Position numbers and translations under genes: made by a program
Source: JBJXHB01 sp046160725
GTDB lineage: Bacteria; Pseudomonadota; Gammaproteobacteria; Burkholderiales; Burkholderiaceae_C
Direction: 5' to 3'
Assembly (NCBI GenBank): GCA_046160725.1
Contig: JBJXHB010000192.1
Coordinates: 1-8,570, forward strand
Length of the DNA stretch: 8,570 bases
Notes under the pieces: generated by a model
Seen by the model: the letters and a program-made list of their open reading frames with translations, nothing else
Told to the model about the DNA's origin: nothing
Databases searched by the model: none
Part shown: positions 1-6,256 of the stretch, one piece after another
Numbering within the stretch: position 1 is the stretch's first letter
Layout: each line of letters begins with the position of its first letter

Positions 1-781
1 CCACCAGCCCCAGCAGGGCCAGCGCGAGCTGCGCCGCCGCGACCCGGTCACCCAGTGAGAACCAAGCCCGGTAGATGCCGGTGGTGAAGGTCTGCACGCC
101 GAAATATGACACCGTGCCGTAGTCGGCCAGCGTCTCCATCAGCGCCAGGGCCACACCGCCGGCAATGGCCGGACGCGCCAATGGCAGGCTCAGGCGCCAG
201 AAGGCGGCGAACGGCCGCAGGCCCAGCGACCGGCCGACCTCGATCATCCCGCCGCCCCGCTCCAGGAAGGCGGTGCGGGCCAGCAGGTAGACGTACGGGT
301 ACAGCACCAGCACGAACATCGCCGCCGCACCAGGCAGCGAGCGCACGTTCGGGAACACGTAGTCCTGCCGCGACCAGCCGAAGGTCTCGCGCAAGGTGGT
401 CTGCACCGGCCCCACGTACTGCAGCAGGTCGGTGTAGGCATAGGCCATGACATAGGCCGGCATGGCCAGTGGCAGCACGAGTGCCCATTCGAAGCTGCGC
501 CGCAGCGGAAACTCATGCCGGGTCACAAGCCAGGCCGCGCCCACCCCCATCGCCGCCACGCCCAGGCCCACCAGCAGCGACAGCCAGAGCGTGGACATCA
601 GGTACTCTGGCAGCACAGTGGCCGCCAGGTGGGCCCAGGTGGCGCCGCCGCTGCCGGCGAGTACGTGCATGGCCACCGACACCAGTGGCGCGGCCACGGC
701 AGCGGCGGCCAGCAACGCCACCACCAGCAGCGGACGTGGCCGCGGCCTCCTGCCGCCATGACGACGGACAGAGGTGATCAC
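1..781 (-). CDS. fbpB: Ferric-iron type ABC transporter permease, FbpB-like (3' end cut by window edge)
   Basis: Inner-membrane permease that would move Fe3+ delivered by a periplasmic binding protein into the cytoplasm. The frame is open from a GTG at 781 to the window edge and gives 260 residues. FbpB-type permeases are usually about 500-550 residues with two permease halves, so roughly half is visible. The N-terminus is Arg-rich (residues 6-16), followed by a first membrane segment at about 18-40. Further hydrophobic segments lie near 62-86, 98-120 and 151-172. The EAA-type loop that docks the ATPase is at about 180-209 (EVGRSLG then LSLPLARPAIAGG). The following ETLADYGTVSYFGVQTFTTG (216-235) resembles iron permeases as I remember them. 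GTG 781 is the only good start before the Arg-rich stretch; no strong Shine-Dalgarno is visible. It is divergent from the ATPase across a Fur-box-like site. A relative for another oxyanion or thiamine (ThiP, PotB class) is possible but less likely. Confidence 0.88.
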   Translation of the reverse strand, partial: MITSVRRHGGRRPRPRPLLVVALLAAAAVAAPLVSVAMHVLAGSGGATWAHLAATVLPEYLMSTLWLSLLVGLGVAAMGVGAAWLVTRHEFPLRRSFEWALVLPLAMPAYVMAYAYTDLLQYVGPVQTTLRETFGWSRQDYVFPNVRSLPGAAAMFVLVLYPYVYLLARTAFLERGGGMIEVGRSLGLRPFAAFWRLSLPLARPAIAGGVALALMETLADYGTVSYFGVQTFTTGIYRAWFSLGDRVAAAQLALALLGLV

Positions 782-831
782 AAGCGGGACAAGGACCGTT
801 GGCGACGCATGCGAATGATTATCATGGCCCG
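782..831. promoter_or_regulatory. Divergent promoter region with Fur-box-like operator (811-829)
   Basis: This 50-base gap separates the two divergent iron-transporter genes. Bases 811-829 match the classic 19-bp Fur consensus (GATAATGATAATCATTATC) at 13 of 19 positions. The core at 815-825 (ATGATTATCAT) is a perfect 5+1+5 inverted repeat. It is also the only A/T-rich patch in the neighbourhood. Inside it, GATAAT on the minus strand (823-818) is one base off a sigma-70 -10 box and would start a message about 30 bases before the permease GTG. GATTAT on the plus strand (817-822) is a weaker -10 candidate. I see no convincing -35 for either. Fur bound here would occlude both promoters, which suits genes for iron uptake. 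The site is seen directly; its function is inferred. Confidence 0.72.
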
Positions 832-1983
832 ATGCAAGACGCCGCCCTGGCCGAACCCACCATCGCCACAACTGACGCGACGGATGGCCTGCACTTGCAG
901 GGCGTGACCCTGGGCTACGGCCGGCGCGACATCGTGTATGCGCTGGACCTGGCACTGCCGCACGGCGCCATCGGCTGCCTGCTGGGTCCATCGGGCTGCG
1001 GCAAGACCACCGTGCTGCGCGCAGTCGCGGGGTTCGAGCCGGTGCGCGCCGGGCGCATCGTGCTGGACGGCGAGGTCCTGGCCGAGCGCCAGCGCATGCT
1101 GGCACCGGAGGCGCGACGCATCGGCATGGTGTTCCAGGACCATGCGCTCTTTCCCCACCTGAGCGTGGCGGACAACGTGGCCTTTGGCCTGCGCGGCAGG
1201 TCCGATGCACCACAGCGTGTGCAACGCCTGCTGGAGACGGTCGGCCTCGGCGGTGCGGGTCGGCGCTGGCCGCACGAGTTGTCCGGCGGCCAGCAGCAGC
1301 GTGTGGCGCTGGCCCGCGCACTGGCGCCGGCGCCGCGCCTGCTGTTGCTGGATGAGCCCTTCTCCAGCCTGGATGTCGAGCTGCGAGAGCGCCTGGGCGC
1401 CGAGCTGCGCGCCCTGCTCAAGGCCGAGGGCACGACAGCGTTGCTGGTCACCCACGACCAGCACGAGGCCTTTGCCGTCGCCGATGCGGTGGGCATCATG
1501 GCCGATGGCCGCATCCAGCAATGGGACAGCGCCTACAACCTGTACCACCGGCCGGCCAACCGCTTTGTCGCCGATTTCGTCGGGCAAGGTGCCTTCCTGC
1601 CCGGACAGGTGGCCCCCGGCAACCAGGTGCGGGTGGAGTTCGGGCTGGTCGGCAGCACGCAGCCGATCCGCTGCACCGAACATGGTGACCTGTGCGGCGA
1701 CGGCTGCGAGGTCGACCTGCTGCTGCGCCCGGACGACGTGGTGCACGACGACCACAGCCCGGTCACCGCCGAGGTCCTGGCCAAGGCCTTCCGAGGCGCG
1801 GAGTTCTTGTACACGCTCAGGCTGGACAGTGGCGCCCAGGTGCTGTCGCTGGTGCCGTCGCACCACAACCATGCCATCGGCGAGCGCATCGGCATCCGGC
1901 TGGAGCTGGACCATGTGGTGGCCTACAAGCGCGACGCGGCGCCGCCCCTGGCCTGCGACAACCCTCCAGGCCCGACGCACTGA
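832..1983 (+). CDS. fbpC: Ferric-iron type ABC transporter ATP-binding protein, FbpC-like
   Basis: Cytoplasmic ATPase that powers the iron permease encoded divergently. From ATG 832 it has 383 residues, a little longer than the roughly 350 usual for FbpC-type subunits. The nucleotide-binding domain is complete: Walker A GPSGCGKTT (52-60), Q-loop Gln102, signature LSGGQQQR (150-157), Walker B LLLLDEP (170-176) and switch His208. A C-terminal regulatory/TOBE-like part follows (about 250-366). It carries a Cys cluster (C281, C288, C292), LLLRPDDV (297-304) and several His residues (344, 345, 347). The frame stays open upstream to a TTG at 799, but that extension would read through the Fur-box-like site, so ATG 832 is preferred. 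No Shine-Dalgarno precedes 832, and the operator ends only two bases before it. Iron as substrate is inferred from the neighbouring permease and the Fur site; ATPases alone do not separate iron from thiamine, sulfate or polyamine systems. Confidence 0.88.
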   Translation: MQDAALAEPTIATTDATDGLHLQGVTLGYGRRDIVYALDLALPHGAIGCLLGPSGCGKTTVLRAVAGFEPVRAGRIVLDGEVLAERQRMLAPEARRIGMVFQDHALFPHLSVADNVAFGLRGRSDAPQRVQRLLETVGLGGAGRRWPHELSGGQQQRVALARALAPAPRLLLLDEPFSSLDVELRERLGAELRALLKAEGTTALLVTHDQHEAFAVADAVGIMADGRIQQWDSAYNLYHRPANRFVADFVGQGAFLPGQVAPGNQVRVEFGLVGSTQPIRCTEHGDLCGDGCEVDLLLRPDDVVHDDHSPVTAEVLAKAFRGAEFLYTLRLDSGAQVLSLVPSHHNHAIGERIGIRLELDHVVAYKRDAAPPLACDNPPGPTH

Positions 1984-2001
1984 GTCTGGGGACGCACCCG
2001 C

Positions 2002-2970
2002 ATGCTGATCAACTGCGTCGCTTACCACGATGGCGCCAAGCTGGCCGACATTGAGGTCGACGCCATCAGCGACCACCTGGATGCCGGAGACCGCTTTGTC
2101 TGGGTGGCGCTGCGCGATGCCGACCAGGCCGAGCTGCTGAAGATGCAGGAAGAGTTCGCGCTGCACGACCTGGCGGTCGAAGACGCGCGCCATGGCCACC
2201 AGCGACCCAAGATCGAGGAATACGGCGACAGCCTGTTCGCGGTGCTTCAACTGCCCGAGCTTCAGCCCGACGGCAGCATCCAGGTGGGCGAGCTCAGCGT
2301 CTTCGCCGGACACAACTATGTGTTGTCCATCCGCAGCGGCAGCGTGCAGCACTTTCTGGGGGTGCGCCAGCGCTGCGAGCGCGAGCCGCACCTTCTGAAG
2401 CTCGGTACCGGCTTCGTGCTGTACGCGCTGATGGATGCAGTGGTGGACCGCTACTTTCCGATCGTCGATGCGCTGGAGAGCGAGCTGGAGACCATCGAGG
2501 AGCGCATCTTCGACCGCAGCGCCGGCCGCGCCAGCATCCAGCGGCTGTATGAGCTGAAGCGCCGCATCACCGTGCTGCGCCATGCCGTGGCCCCGCTGCA
2601 CGAGGCCGCCGGCAAGCTGCACGGCGGGCGGGTGCCGCCGGTGTGCATCGGCGCGGGCGAGTACTTCCGCGACGTGCACGACCACCTGGCCCGGCTGATG
2701 CTGGCCATCGACACCATCCGCGACACCATCGTCACCGCGATCCAGGTCACGCTGTCGATGGTCACCATCGAAGAGGGCGAGACCACCAAGCGCCTGGCGG
2801 CCTGGGCCGGCATCTTCGCGGTGGCGACGTTCTTCGTTGGCGTATGGGGCATGAACTTCGAGCACATGCCGGAGCTGAAATGGACCTACGGCTATCCGCT
2901 GGCCCTGGTCACCATCTGCGGCGCCTGTGGCTTCGTGGCCTGGCGCTTCCGCCGCGCCGGCTGGCTGTGA
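2002..2970 (+). CDS. corA: CorA-family magnesium/cobalt transport protein
   Basis: Inner-membrane divalent-cation channel of the CorA (2-TM-GxN) family, which works as a pentamer and normally carries Mg2+ and Co2+. The 322 residues match the usual length. The large soluble N-terminal domain (about 1-240) is mixed alpha/beta and then mainly helical, including the charged helix ALESELETIEERIF (157-170). The long stalk helix leads into TM1 (about 266-282), which ends in the diagnostic GMN (283-285) with the loop NFEHMPEL. TM2 spans about 299-315 and is followed by a basic tail. The ATG is well placed: a GGGGA (1987-1991) sits 10 bases upstream. It begins 18 bases after the iron ATPase stop, so it is probably co-transcribed and might be iron-responsive. 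It converges with sppA across 30 bases in which I see no intrinsic terminator. ZntB-type zinc transporters share the fold; the GMNFEHMPEL loop favours CorA. Confidence 0.93.
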   Translation: MLINCVAYHDGAKLADIEVDAISDHLDAGDRFVWVALRDADQAELLKMQEEFALHDLAVEDARHGHQRPKIEEYGDSLFAVLQLPELQPDGSIQVGELSVFAGHNYVLSIRSGSVQHFLGVRQRCEREPHLLKLGTGFVLYALMDAVVDRYFPIVDALESELETIEERIFDRSAGRASIQRLYELKRRITVLRHAVAPLHEAAGKLHGGRVPPVCIGAGEYFRDVHDHLARLMLAIDTIRDTIVTAIQVTLSMVTIEEGETTKRLAAWAGIFAVATFFVGVWGMNFEHMPELKWTYGYPLALVTICGACGFVAWRFRRAGWL

Positions 2971-3000
2971 CGCCGGGCTGGGCGCGGGGGCAACCGCCGT

Positions 3001-4056
3001 TCAGCGTGGCAACGTGATCGAGCGCAGGGTGCGCACGGCGCCCTCGCCGATCGACGCACCAAAGCGCTTGGCCAACCGCTCGGCCACGTTTTCCTTCGGC
3101 GTGTAGTCCACCACCTCGGGCGCCTTGACGATGTCGCGCGCTACCTGGTCCAGGCTGCCGGTGGCATCGGCCAGACCGAGCGCCACGGCCTGCTCGCCAT
3201 TCCAGAACAGACCGGAGAACAGCGTCGCGTCGTCCTTCAAACGCTTGCCGCGGCCCTCCTTGACGACCTTGATGAACTGCTGGTGCACCTGGTCGATCAT
3301 GGCCTGGGCAAAGGCGCGCTGCTTCTCGTTCTGCGGCGAGAAGGGGTCGAGCATGCCCTTGTTCTCGCCGGCGGTCATGAGCCGGCGCTCCACACCCAGC
3401 TTGGCCATGGCTTCGGTAAAACCGAAACCGTCCATCAGCACACCGATGGAGCCGACCAGGCTGGCCTTGTCGACATAGATCTCGTCGGCGGCCACGGCGA
3501 TGTAGTAGGCACCGGAGGCGCAGATTTCCTCCACCACCGCATAGACCTTCTTCTTGTGCTTGGCCTTCAGGCGCCGGATCTCGTCGTAGACGATGCCGGC
3601 CTGCACCGGCGAGCCACCGGGCGAGTTGATGCGCAGCACCACGGCCTGGGCCTGGGCGTCCTCGAAGGCCAGCTTGATGCCGGCGATCAGCTGGTCGGCG
3701 CTGGCCTCGGTACCTGCTGCGATCTCGCCACGGAGTTCGACCAGCGCCGTATGCGGCCCGCTCGGCACCGCATGCTTCTGACCGGTGTGCGACAGACTCC
3801 AGACGACCGCCAGCACCAGCAGGAACCACAAGCCCCGCATCACCAGGGTCCAGCGCCGGTCGCGGCGGCGCTCGGTCAGCAGCGCGCGTGCCAGGTGCTC
3901 CAGCGTCTGCTCGCGCAGGGCCAGCCCGTCGGCGGCGCCTGGGCCTGTCGATCCACCGGCCGCGTTGGTCAAAGGCGCAGGGGGTGTGGCCGGTGCCGGC
4001 GGCACGGGCGGCGGTACGCCCGGAATGGTGTCGGGTGGGTCGCGGTCAGTCGTCAT
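3001..4056 (-). CDS. sppA: S49-family signal peptide peptidase, SppA-like
   Basis: Inner-membrane serine protease whose family degrades signal peptides left in the membrane after secretion. At 351 residues it is the short, single-domain form, unlike the roughly 600-residue tandem-domain SppA of E. coli. An unusual Pro/Ala-rich hydrophilic head (about 8-45) and a basic stretch (TERRRDRR, 61-68) precede a single membrane anchor (about 72-90). This implies a cytoplasmic head and a periplasmic protease domain. The S49 domain shows NSPGGSP (144-150), the likely nucleophile Ser181 in CASGAYYIA, the conserved KASLVGSIGV (197-206) and the likely general base Lys233 in TAGENKGMLDPF, giving a Ser/Lys dyad. 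It is the last gene of the leftward string, 84 bases after the Rieske gene. No Shine-Dalgarno is obvious before ATG 4056, so the start is less certain than the identity. Confidence 0.93.
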   Translation of the reverse strand: MTTDRDPPDTIPGVPPPVPPAPATPPAPLTNAAGGSTGPGAADGLALREQTLEHLARALLTERRRDRRWTLVMRGLWFLLVLAVVWSLSHTGQKHAVPSGPHTALVELRGEIAAGTEASADQLIAGIKLAFEDAQAQAVVLRINSPGGSPVQAGIVYDEIRRLKAKHKKKVYAVVEEICASGAYYIAVAADEIYVDKASLVGSIGVLMDGFGFTEAMAKLGVERRLMTAGENKGMLDPFSPQNEKQRAFAQAMIDQVHQQFIKVVKEGRGKRLKDDATLFSGLFWNGEQAVALGLADATGSLDQVARDIVKAPEVVDYTPKENVAERLAKRFGASIGEGAVRTLRSITLPR

Positions 4057-4140
4057 GATGGGCAGGCGGGGGGTAGGTGTGTGGGTCGATGGCGGGCGGG
4101 CGGCCGCTCCCGGGCATCAGACCGTGAATCAGACCGTGAA
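4057..4140 (-). other. Spacer between the Rieske gene and sppA
   Basis: This is the longest gap in the leftward gene string. Its upstream part is the tandem repeat (4116-4140); the rest is very G/C-rich on the minus strand, with a run of C residues at 4072-4067. I see no terminator hairpin with a T tract and no clear promoter, so read-through from the Rieske gene into sppA is the simplest reading. Confidence 0.5.
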
Positions 4141-4151
4141 TCAGGCCGTGG
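4116..4151. repeat. Three-copy 12-bp tandem repeat over the end of the Rieske gene
   Basis: Unit ATCAGACCGTGA occurs exactly at 4116-4127 and 4128-4139, and with two changes (ATCAGGCCGTGG) at 4140-4151. The last copy contains the stop codon and final codons of the Rieske gene. Because the period is a multiple of three, each copy places a TGA in the same minus-strand frame: at 4143-4141 (the stop used), 4131-4129 and 4119-4117. The copies look like local duplications of the gene's 3' end. No inverted-repeat structure is seen. Confidence 0.9.
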
Positions 4152-4572
4152 GCAGGGTGCCAGTCGGTTCGGGGTCGTCGAAGGCCACCGGCCGGACGTC
4201 CCGGGAAGGATACCAAGCCACCCGTCCGTCGCGCTCGGCGACCGCAACCGGCGTCAAGCGGCCGCGGCCGCAGGGCCCGCCGACGCAGCGGCCGTCAGAC
4301 GGCTCATAGGCGGCACCATGGATGGAGCACAGGATCCAGCGCCGGTCCATGTCGAGAAACTCGCCGGGCTGCCAGTCCATCTCGGTGGGCACATGGGCAC
4401 AGCGGTTGACATAGCCCACTACACGGCCATCAAAGCGCATGGCAAAGGCACGTGCCGGTGTACCCCACAGCAGGATGTCGAACACCACCGCCCGGCCGCG
4501 CTCGGCCAGCTCGGTCGACGCACACAGGTCCTGCGGGTCGGTGGGGTCCTCGACAGGCGGGATCGCGTCCAT
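4141..4572 (-). CDS. Small Rieske [2Fe-2S] ferredoxin-like protein
   Basis: A 143-residue soluble protein made almost wholly of one Rieske domain, so probably a small cytoplasmic electron carrier or redox sensor of unknown partner. Both cluster-binding motifs are present: C58-A-H60 (in NRCAHVPTE) and C82-S-I-H85 (in ILCSIHGAAYEP), 21 residues apart, followed by GRCVGGPCGRGRL (95-106), the usual Gly/Pro loop after the second motif. There is no signal peptide, membrane anchor or oxygenase catalytic domain, so it is neither a cytochrome bc1 subunit nor a ring-hydroxylating oxygenase alpha subunit. It starts 14 bases after the HAD gene stop; a TGAGG overlapping that stop (4589-4585) may serve as ribosome-binding site, 12 bases from the ATG. 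The gene ends inside a 12-bp tandem repeat. I recall similar small Rieske genes next to sppA and rluC in Burkholderiales, but the biochemical role is not known to me. Confidence 0.9.
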   Translation of the reverse strand: MDAIPPVEDPTDPQDLCASTELAERGRAVVFDILLWGTPARAFAMRFDGRVVGYVNRCAHVPTEMDWQPGEFLDMDRRWILCSIHGAAYEPSDGRCVGGPCGRGRLTPVAVAERDGRVAWYPSRDVRPVAFDDPEPTGTLPTA

Positions 4573-4586
4573 GGTGAGCCAATGCC

Positions 4587-5261
4587 TCAGGCGTTGGCCG
4601 CGAGCCAGTCGTGCAGCTCGCGGGTGGAATGGGCCACCGTCAGCGGACCGAAGTGGTGGAACGCATCGGGCTCATGCGCGCCGTAACTTACCGCCACGCA
4701 GGGGCAACCGGCGTTCACCGCCATCTGCAGGTCGTGCGTGGTGTCGCCGATCATCAGCGTGCGCTCGGGCTCGGCGCCGAACTCGCGCATCAGCTCATGC
4801 AGCATGCGCGGGTCGGGCTTGCCGGCGGTCTCGTCGGCGGTGCGCGTGGCATCGAACACGCCCTTGAGCTGGGCCGTCTGCAAGGCCTCGTCCAGCCCAC
4901 GCCGCGCCTTGCCCGTGGCCACCGTCAGCCAATGGTGGCGCTTCTTCAGCATCTGCAGCAGGTCCAGGATGCCGGGAAACAGCACCAGCTCATGTTGGCG
5001 CGCCATGTAGTGGTGGCGGTAGCGGCGCCCCAGCTCGGGGTAGCGCTCCTCGGCCAGCCCCGGTGCCGCATGGGCCAGCGCGTCGCGCAGCCCCAGGCCG
5101 ATGACATAGGCCGCATCACGGTCGCTGGGCGCGGCCACGCCGAGGTCGCGGCAGGCGGCCTGGATGCAGCCGGCGATCAGGGCGGTGGAGTCGAACAGCG
5201 TGCCATCCCAGTCGAAGGCAATGAGGTCGAAGCGGCGCGGCAAGATCGTGTTGGTGTTCAT
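4587..5261 (-). CDS. HAD-superfamily phosphatase, phosphoglycolate-phosphatase (Gph) type
   Basis: Cytoplasmic Mg2+-dependent phosphohydrolase of HAD subfamily IA. From ATG 5261 it has 224 residues, typical for Gph/PGP proteins. All four HAD motifs are visible: I, FDWDGTLFD with nucleophile Asp17 and acid/base Asp19; II, VATGK with Thr116; III, Lys148 in GKPDP; IV, IGDTTHDLQMAVNAG with Asp173 and Asp177. A helical cap (about 30-95) lies between motifs I and II. The frame extends to an ATG at 5285, but ATG 5261 is preferred because it overlaps the rluC stop as ATGA, a common translational-coupling arrangement; no strong Shine-Dalgarno precedes it. The substrate cannot be read from sequence: phosphoglycolate, a nucleotide or another small phosphate ester are all possible. 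Confidence 0.92.
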   Translation of the reverse strand: MNTNTILPRRFDLIAFDWDGTLFDSTALIAGCIQAACRDLGVAAPSDRDAAYVIGLGLRDALAHAAPGLAEERYPELGRRYRHHYMARQHELVLFPGILDLLQMLKKRHHWLTVATGKARRGLDEALQTAQLKGVFDATRTADETAGKPDPRMLHELMREFGAEPERTLMIGDTTHDLQMAVNAGCPCVAVSYGAHEPDAFHHFGPLTVAHSTRELHDWLAANA

Positions 5262-6256
5262 AGGGCGGCCAGGAGTGTCGCGCATTCGCCCGGCAGGGCG
5301 GCCGACAAGGCGACCCGGCGACCGTCCGCCGGGTGGTCGAAGGCCAGCTCGCGCGCATGCAGGAACATGCGGCCGAAGCGTGGCAGCGGCGCACCATGCA
5401 AGCCCGGCAGCCGGCCCGCCGCCAAGGCCTTGTTGAGCCCGAAGTCGCCATACTTGTCGTCACCGACGATGGCGCAGCCGGCCTGCGCCAGATGCACCCG
5501 GATCTGGTGCGTGCGGCCGGTCCGAATGGTGACATCCAGCAGCGTGAAGCGCTCAAACGCCTGCGCCACATGGACCAGCGTGATCGCGCGGGCGCCCTCG
5601 GCGTCTTCGCGCACCCGGCGCTCGCCTTCGGCCGTGAGATAGCGCTGCAGCGGGGCGTCGATGACCCGCTGCTTGGGGTTCCAGCGGCCGATGACCAGGG
5701 CGTCGTAGCGCTTGTCCGTGCCGCGCTCCCGGAACTGAGCCTGCAGGTGGGTCAGCGCGCTGCGCCGCTTGGCCAGCAGCAGCACGCCGGAGGTGTCGCG
5801 GTCCAGCCGATGCACCAGCTCCAGGAACCGCGCCTGCGGCCGGGCCTGGCGCAACTGCTCGATGACGCCAAAGCTGACGCCGCTGCCCCCATGGACCGCT
5901 ACGCCAGCCGGCTTGGCAATGGCCAGGACATGCTCGTCCTCCAGCAACACCGGGAACTCCCGGGCCGGCGCCGGTGTCACGGCCGGCCGCTCGGGCAGAC
6001 GCACCGGCGGCACCCGCACCACATCCCCTATCGCGAGCCGGGTGTCGGCGCCCGCGCGGCCCTTGTTGACCCGCACCTCGCCGGCCCGGATGACCCGATA
6101 GACATGGGTCTTGGGCACGCCCTTGAGCAGGCCGATCAGGTAGTTGTCCAGCCGCTGGCCGGCGTGACCTTCGTCGATGGTCAGCCAGCGCACGGCCGGT
6201 GCGTGCTCGTCCCTTATACTCGGCCCCGCCGCTTCAGCATCCCGTCTGCCCCGCAT
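5258..6256 (-). CDS. rluC: Ribosomal large subunit pseudouridine synthase, RluC family
   Basis: Isomerises specific uridines of 23S rRNA to pseudouridine; E. coli RluC acts at 955, 2504 and 2580. The 332 residues match the family. An N-terminal S4 RNA-binding domain (about 34-84: AGQRLDNYL, GVPKTHVYRVIRAGEVRVN) is followed by the catalytic RsuA/RluA domain. That domain contains HRLDRDTSGVLLLAK (149-163) with catalytic Asp152, the Tyr184 region (KRYDALV) and RTGRTHQIRVHL (245-256). The S4 domain separates it from TruC and RluA, which lack it; RluD is the main alternative. The divergent position next to rne is the same as in E. coli, supporting RluC. The start is uncertain: ATG 6256 is used here, but GTG 6193 would begin at VRWLTIDEG just before the S4 domain and would leave a candidate rne promoter in the intergenic space. 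It is the first gene of the leftward string. Confidence 0.93.
   Translation of the reverse strand: MRGRRDAEAAGPSIRDEHAPAVRWLTIDEGHAGQRLDNYLIGLLKGVPKTHVYRVIRAGEVRVNKGRAGADTRLAIGDVVRVPPVRLPERPAVTPAPAREFPVLLEDEHVLAIAKPAGVAVHGGSGVSFGVIEQLRQARPQARFLELVHRLDRDTSGVLLLAKRRSALTHLQAQFRERGTDKRYDALVIGRWNPKQRVIDAPLQRYLTAEGERRVREDAEGARAITLVHVAQAFERFTLLDVTIRTGRTHQIRVHLAQAGCAIVGDDKYGDFGLNKALAAGRLPGLHGAPLPRFGRMFLHARELAFDHPADGRRVALSAALPGECATLLAAL
6215..6220 (+). promoter_or_regulatory. Candidate -10 box for rne (TATACT)
   Basis: TATACT at 6215-6220 matches the sigma-70 -10 consensus at 5 of 6 positions and is a rare A/T-rich spot. No good -35 is seen 16-18 bases upstream (ACGGCC at 6192-6197 with a 17-base spacer). 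It lies inside the first codons of rluC if ATG 6256 is used, and upstream of rluC if GTG 6193 is used. A start near 6227 would give rne a leader of about 635 bases. The reverse strand reads TATAAG here, so a divergent rluC promoter is also possible. Confidence 0.35.

Noticed and set aside
48..516. Minus-strand reading frames overlapping the permease in other frames
   Set aside because: The frame from GTG 781 gives a hydrophobic protein with an EAA loop and iron-permease motifs; the others are Arg/Cys/Trp-rich shadows.
778..2865. Very long minus-strand reading frame opposite the iron ATPase and corA
   Set aside because: It has no recognisable domain, is rich in His, Gln, Ala and Val as expected from the complement of high-GC genes, and lies opposite two clear genes with full motifs.
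2971..3000. Possible bidirectional terminator between convergent corA and sppA
   Set aside because: No inverted repeat with a T tract on either strand is visible in these 30 bases.
4258..4271. 14-base perfect palindrome GCGGCCGCGGCCGC
   Set aside because: It lies within the Rieske coding sequence and simply encodes the Cys-Gly-Arg-Gly-Arg stretch with GC-rich codons.
3283..4686. Long plus-strand reading frame opposite sppA, the Rieske gene and the HAD gene
   Set aside because: It crosses three well-supported minus-strand genes and the spacer without any protein-like motif; it is a shadow of GC-rich coding DNA.
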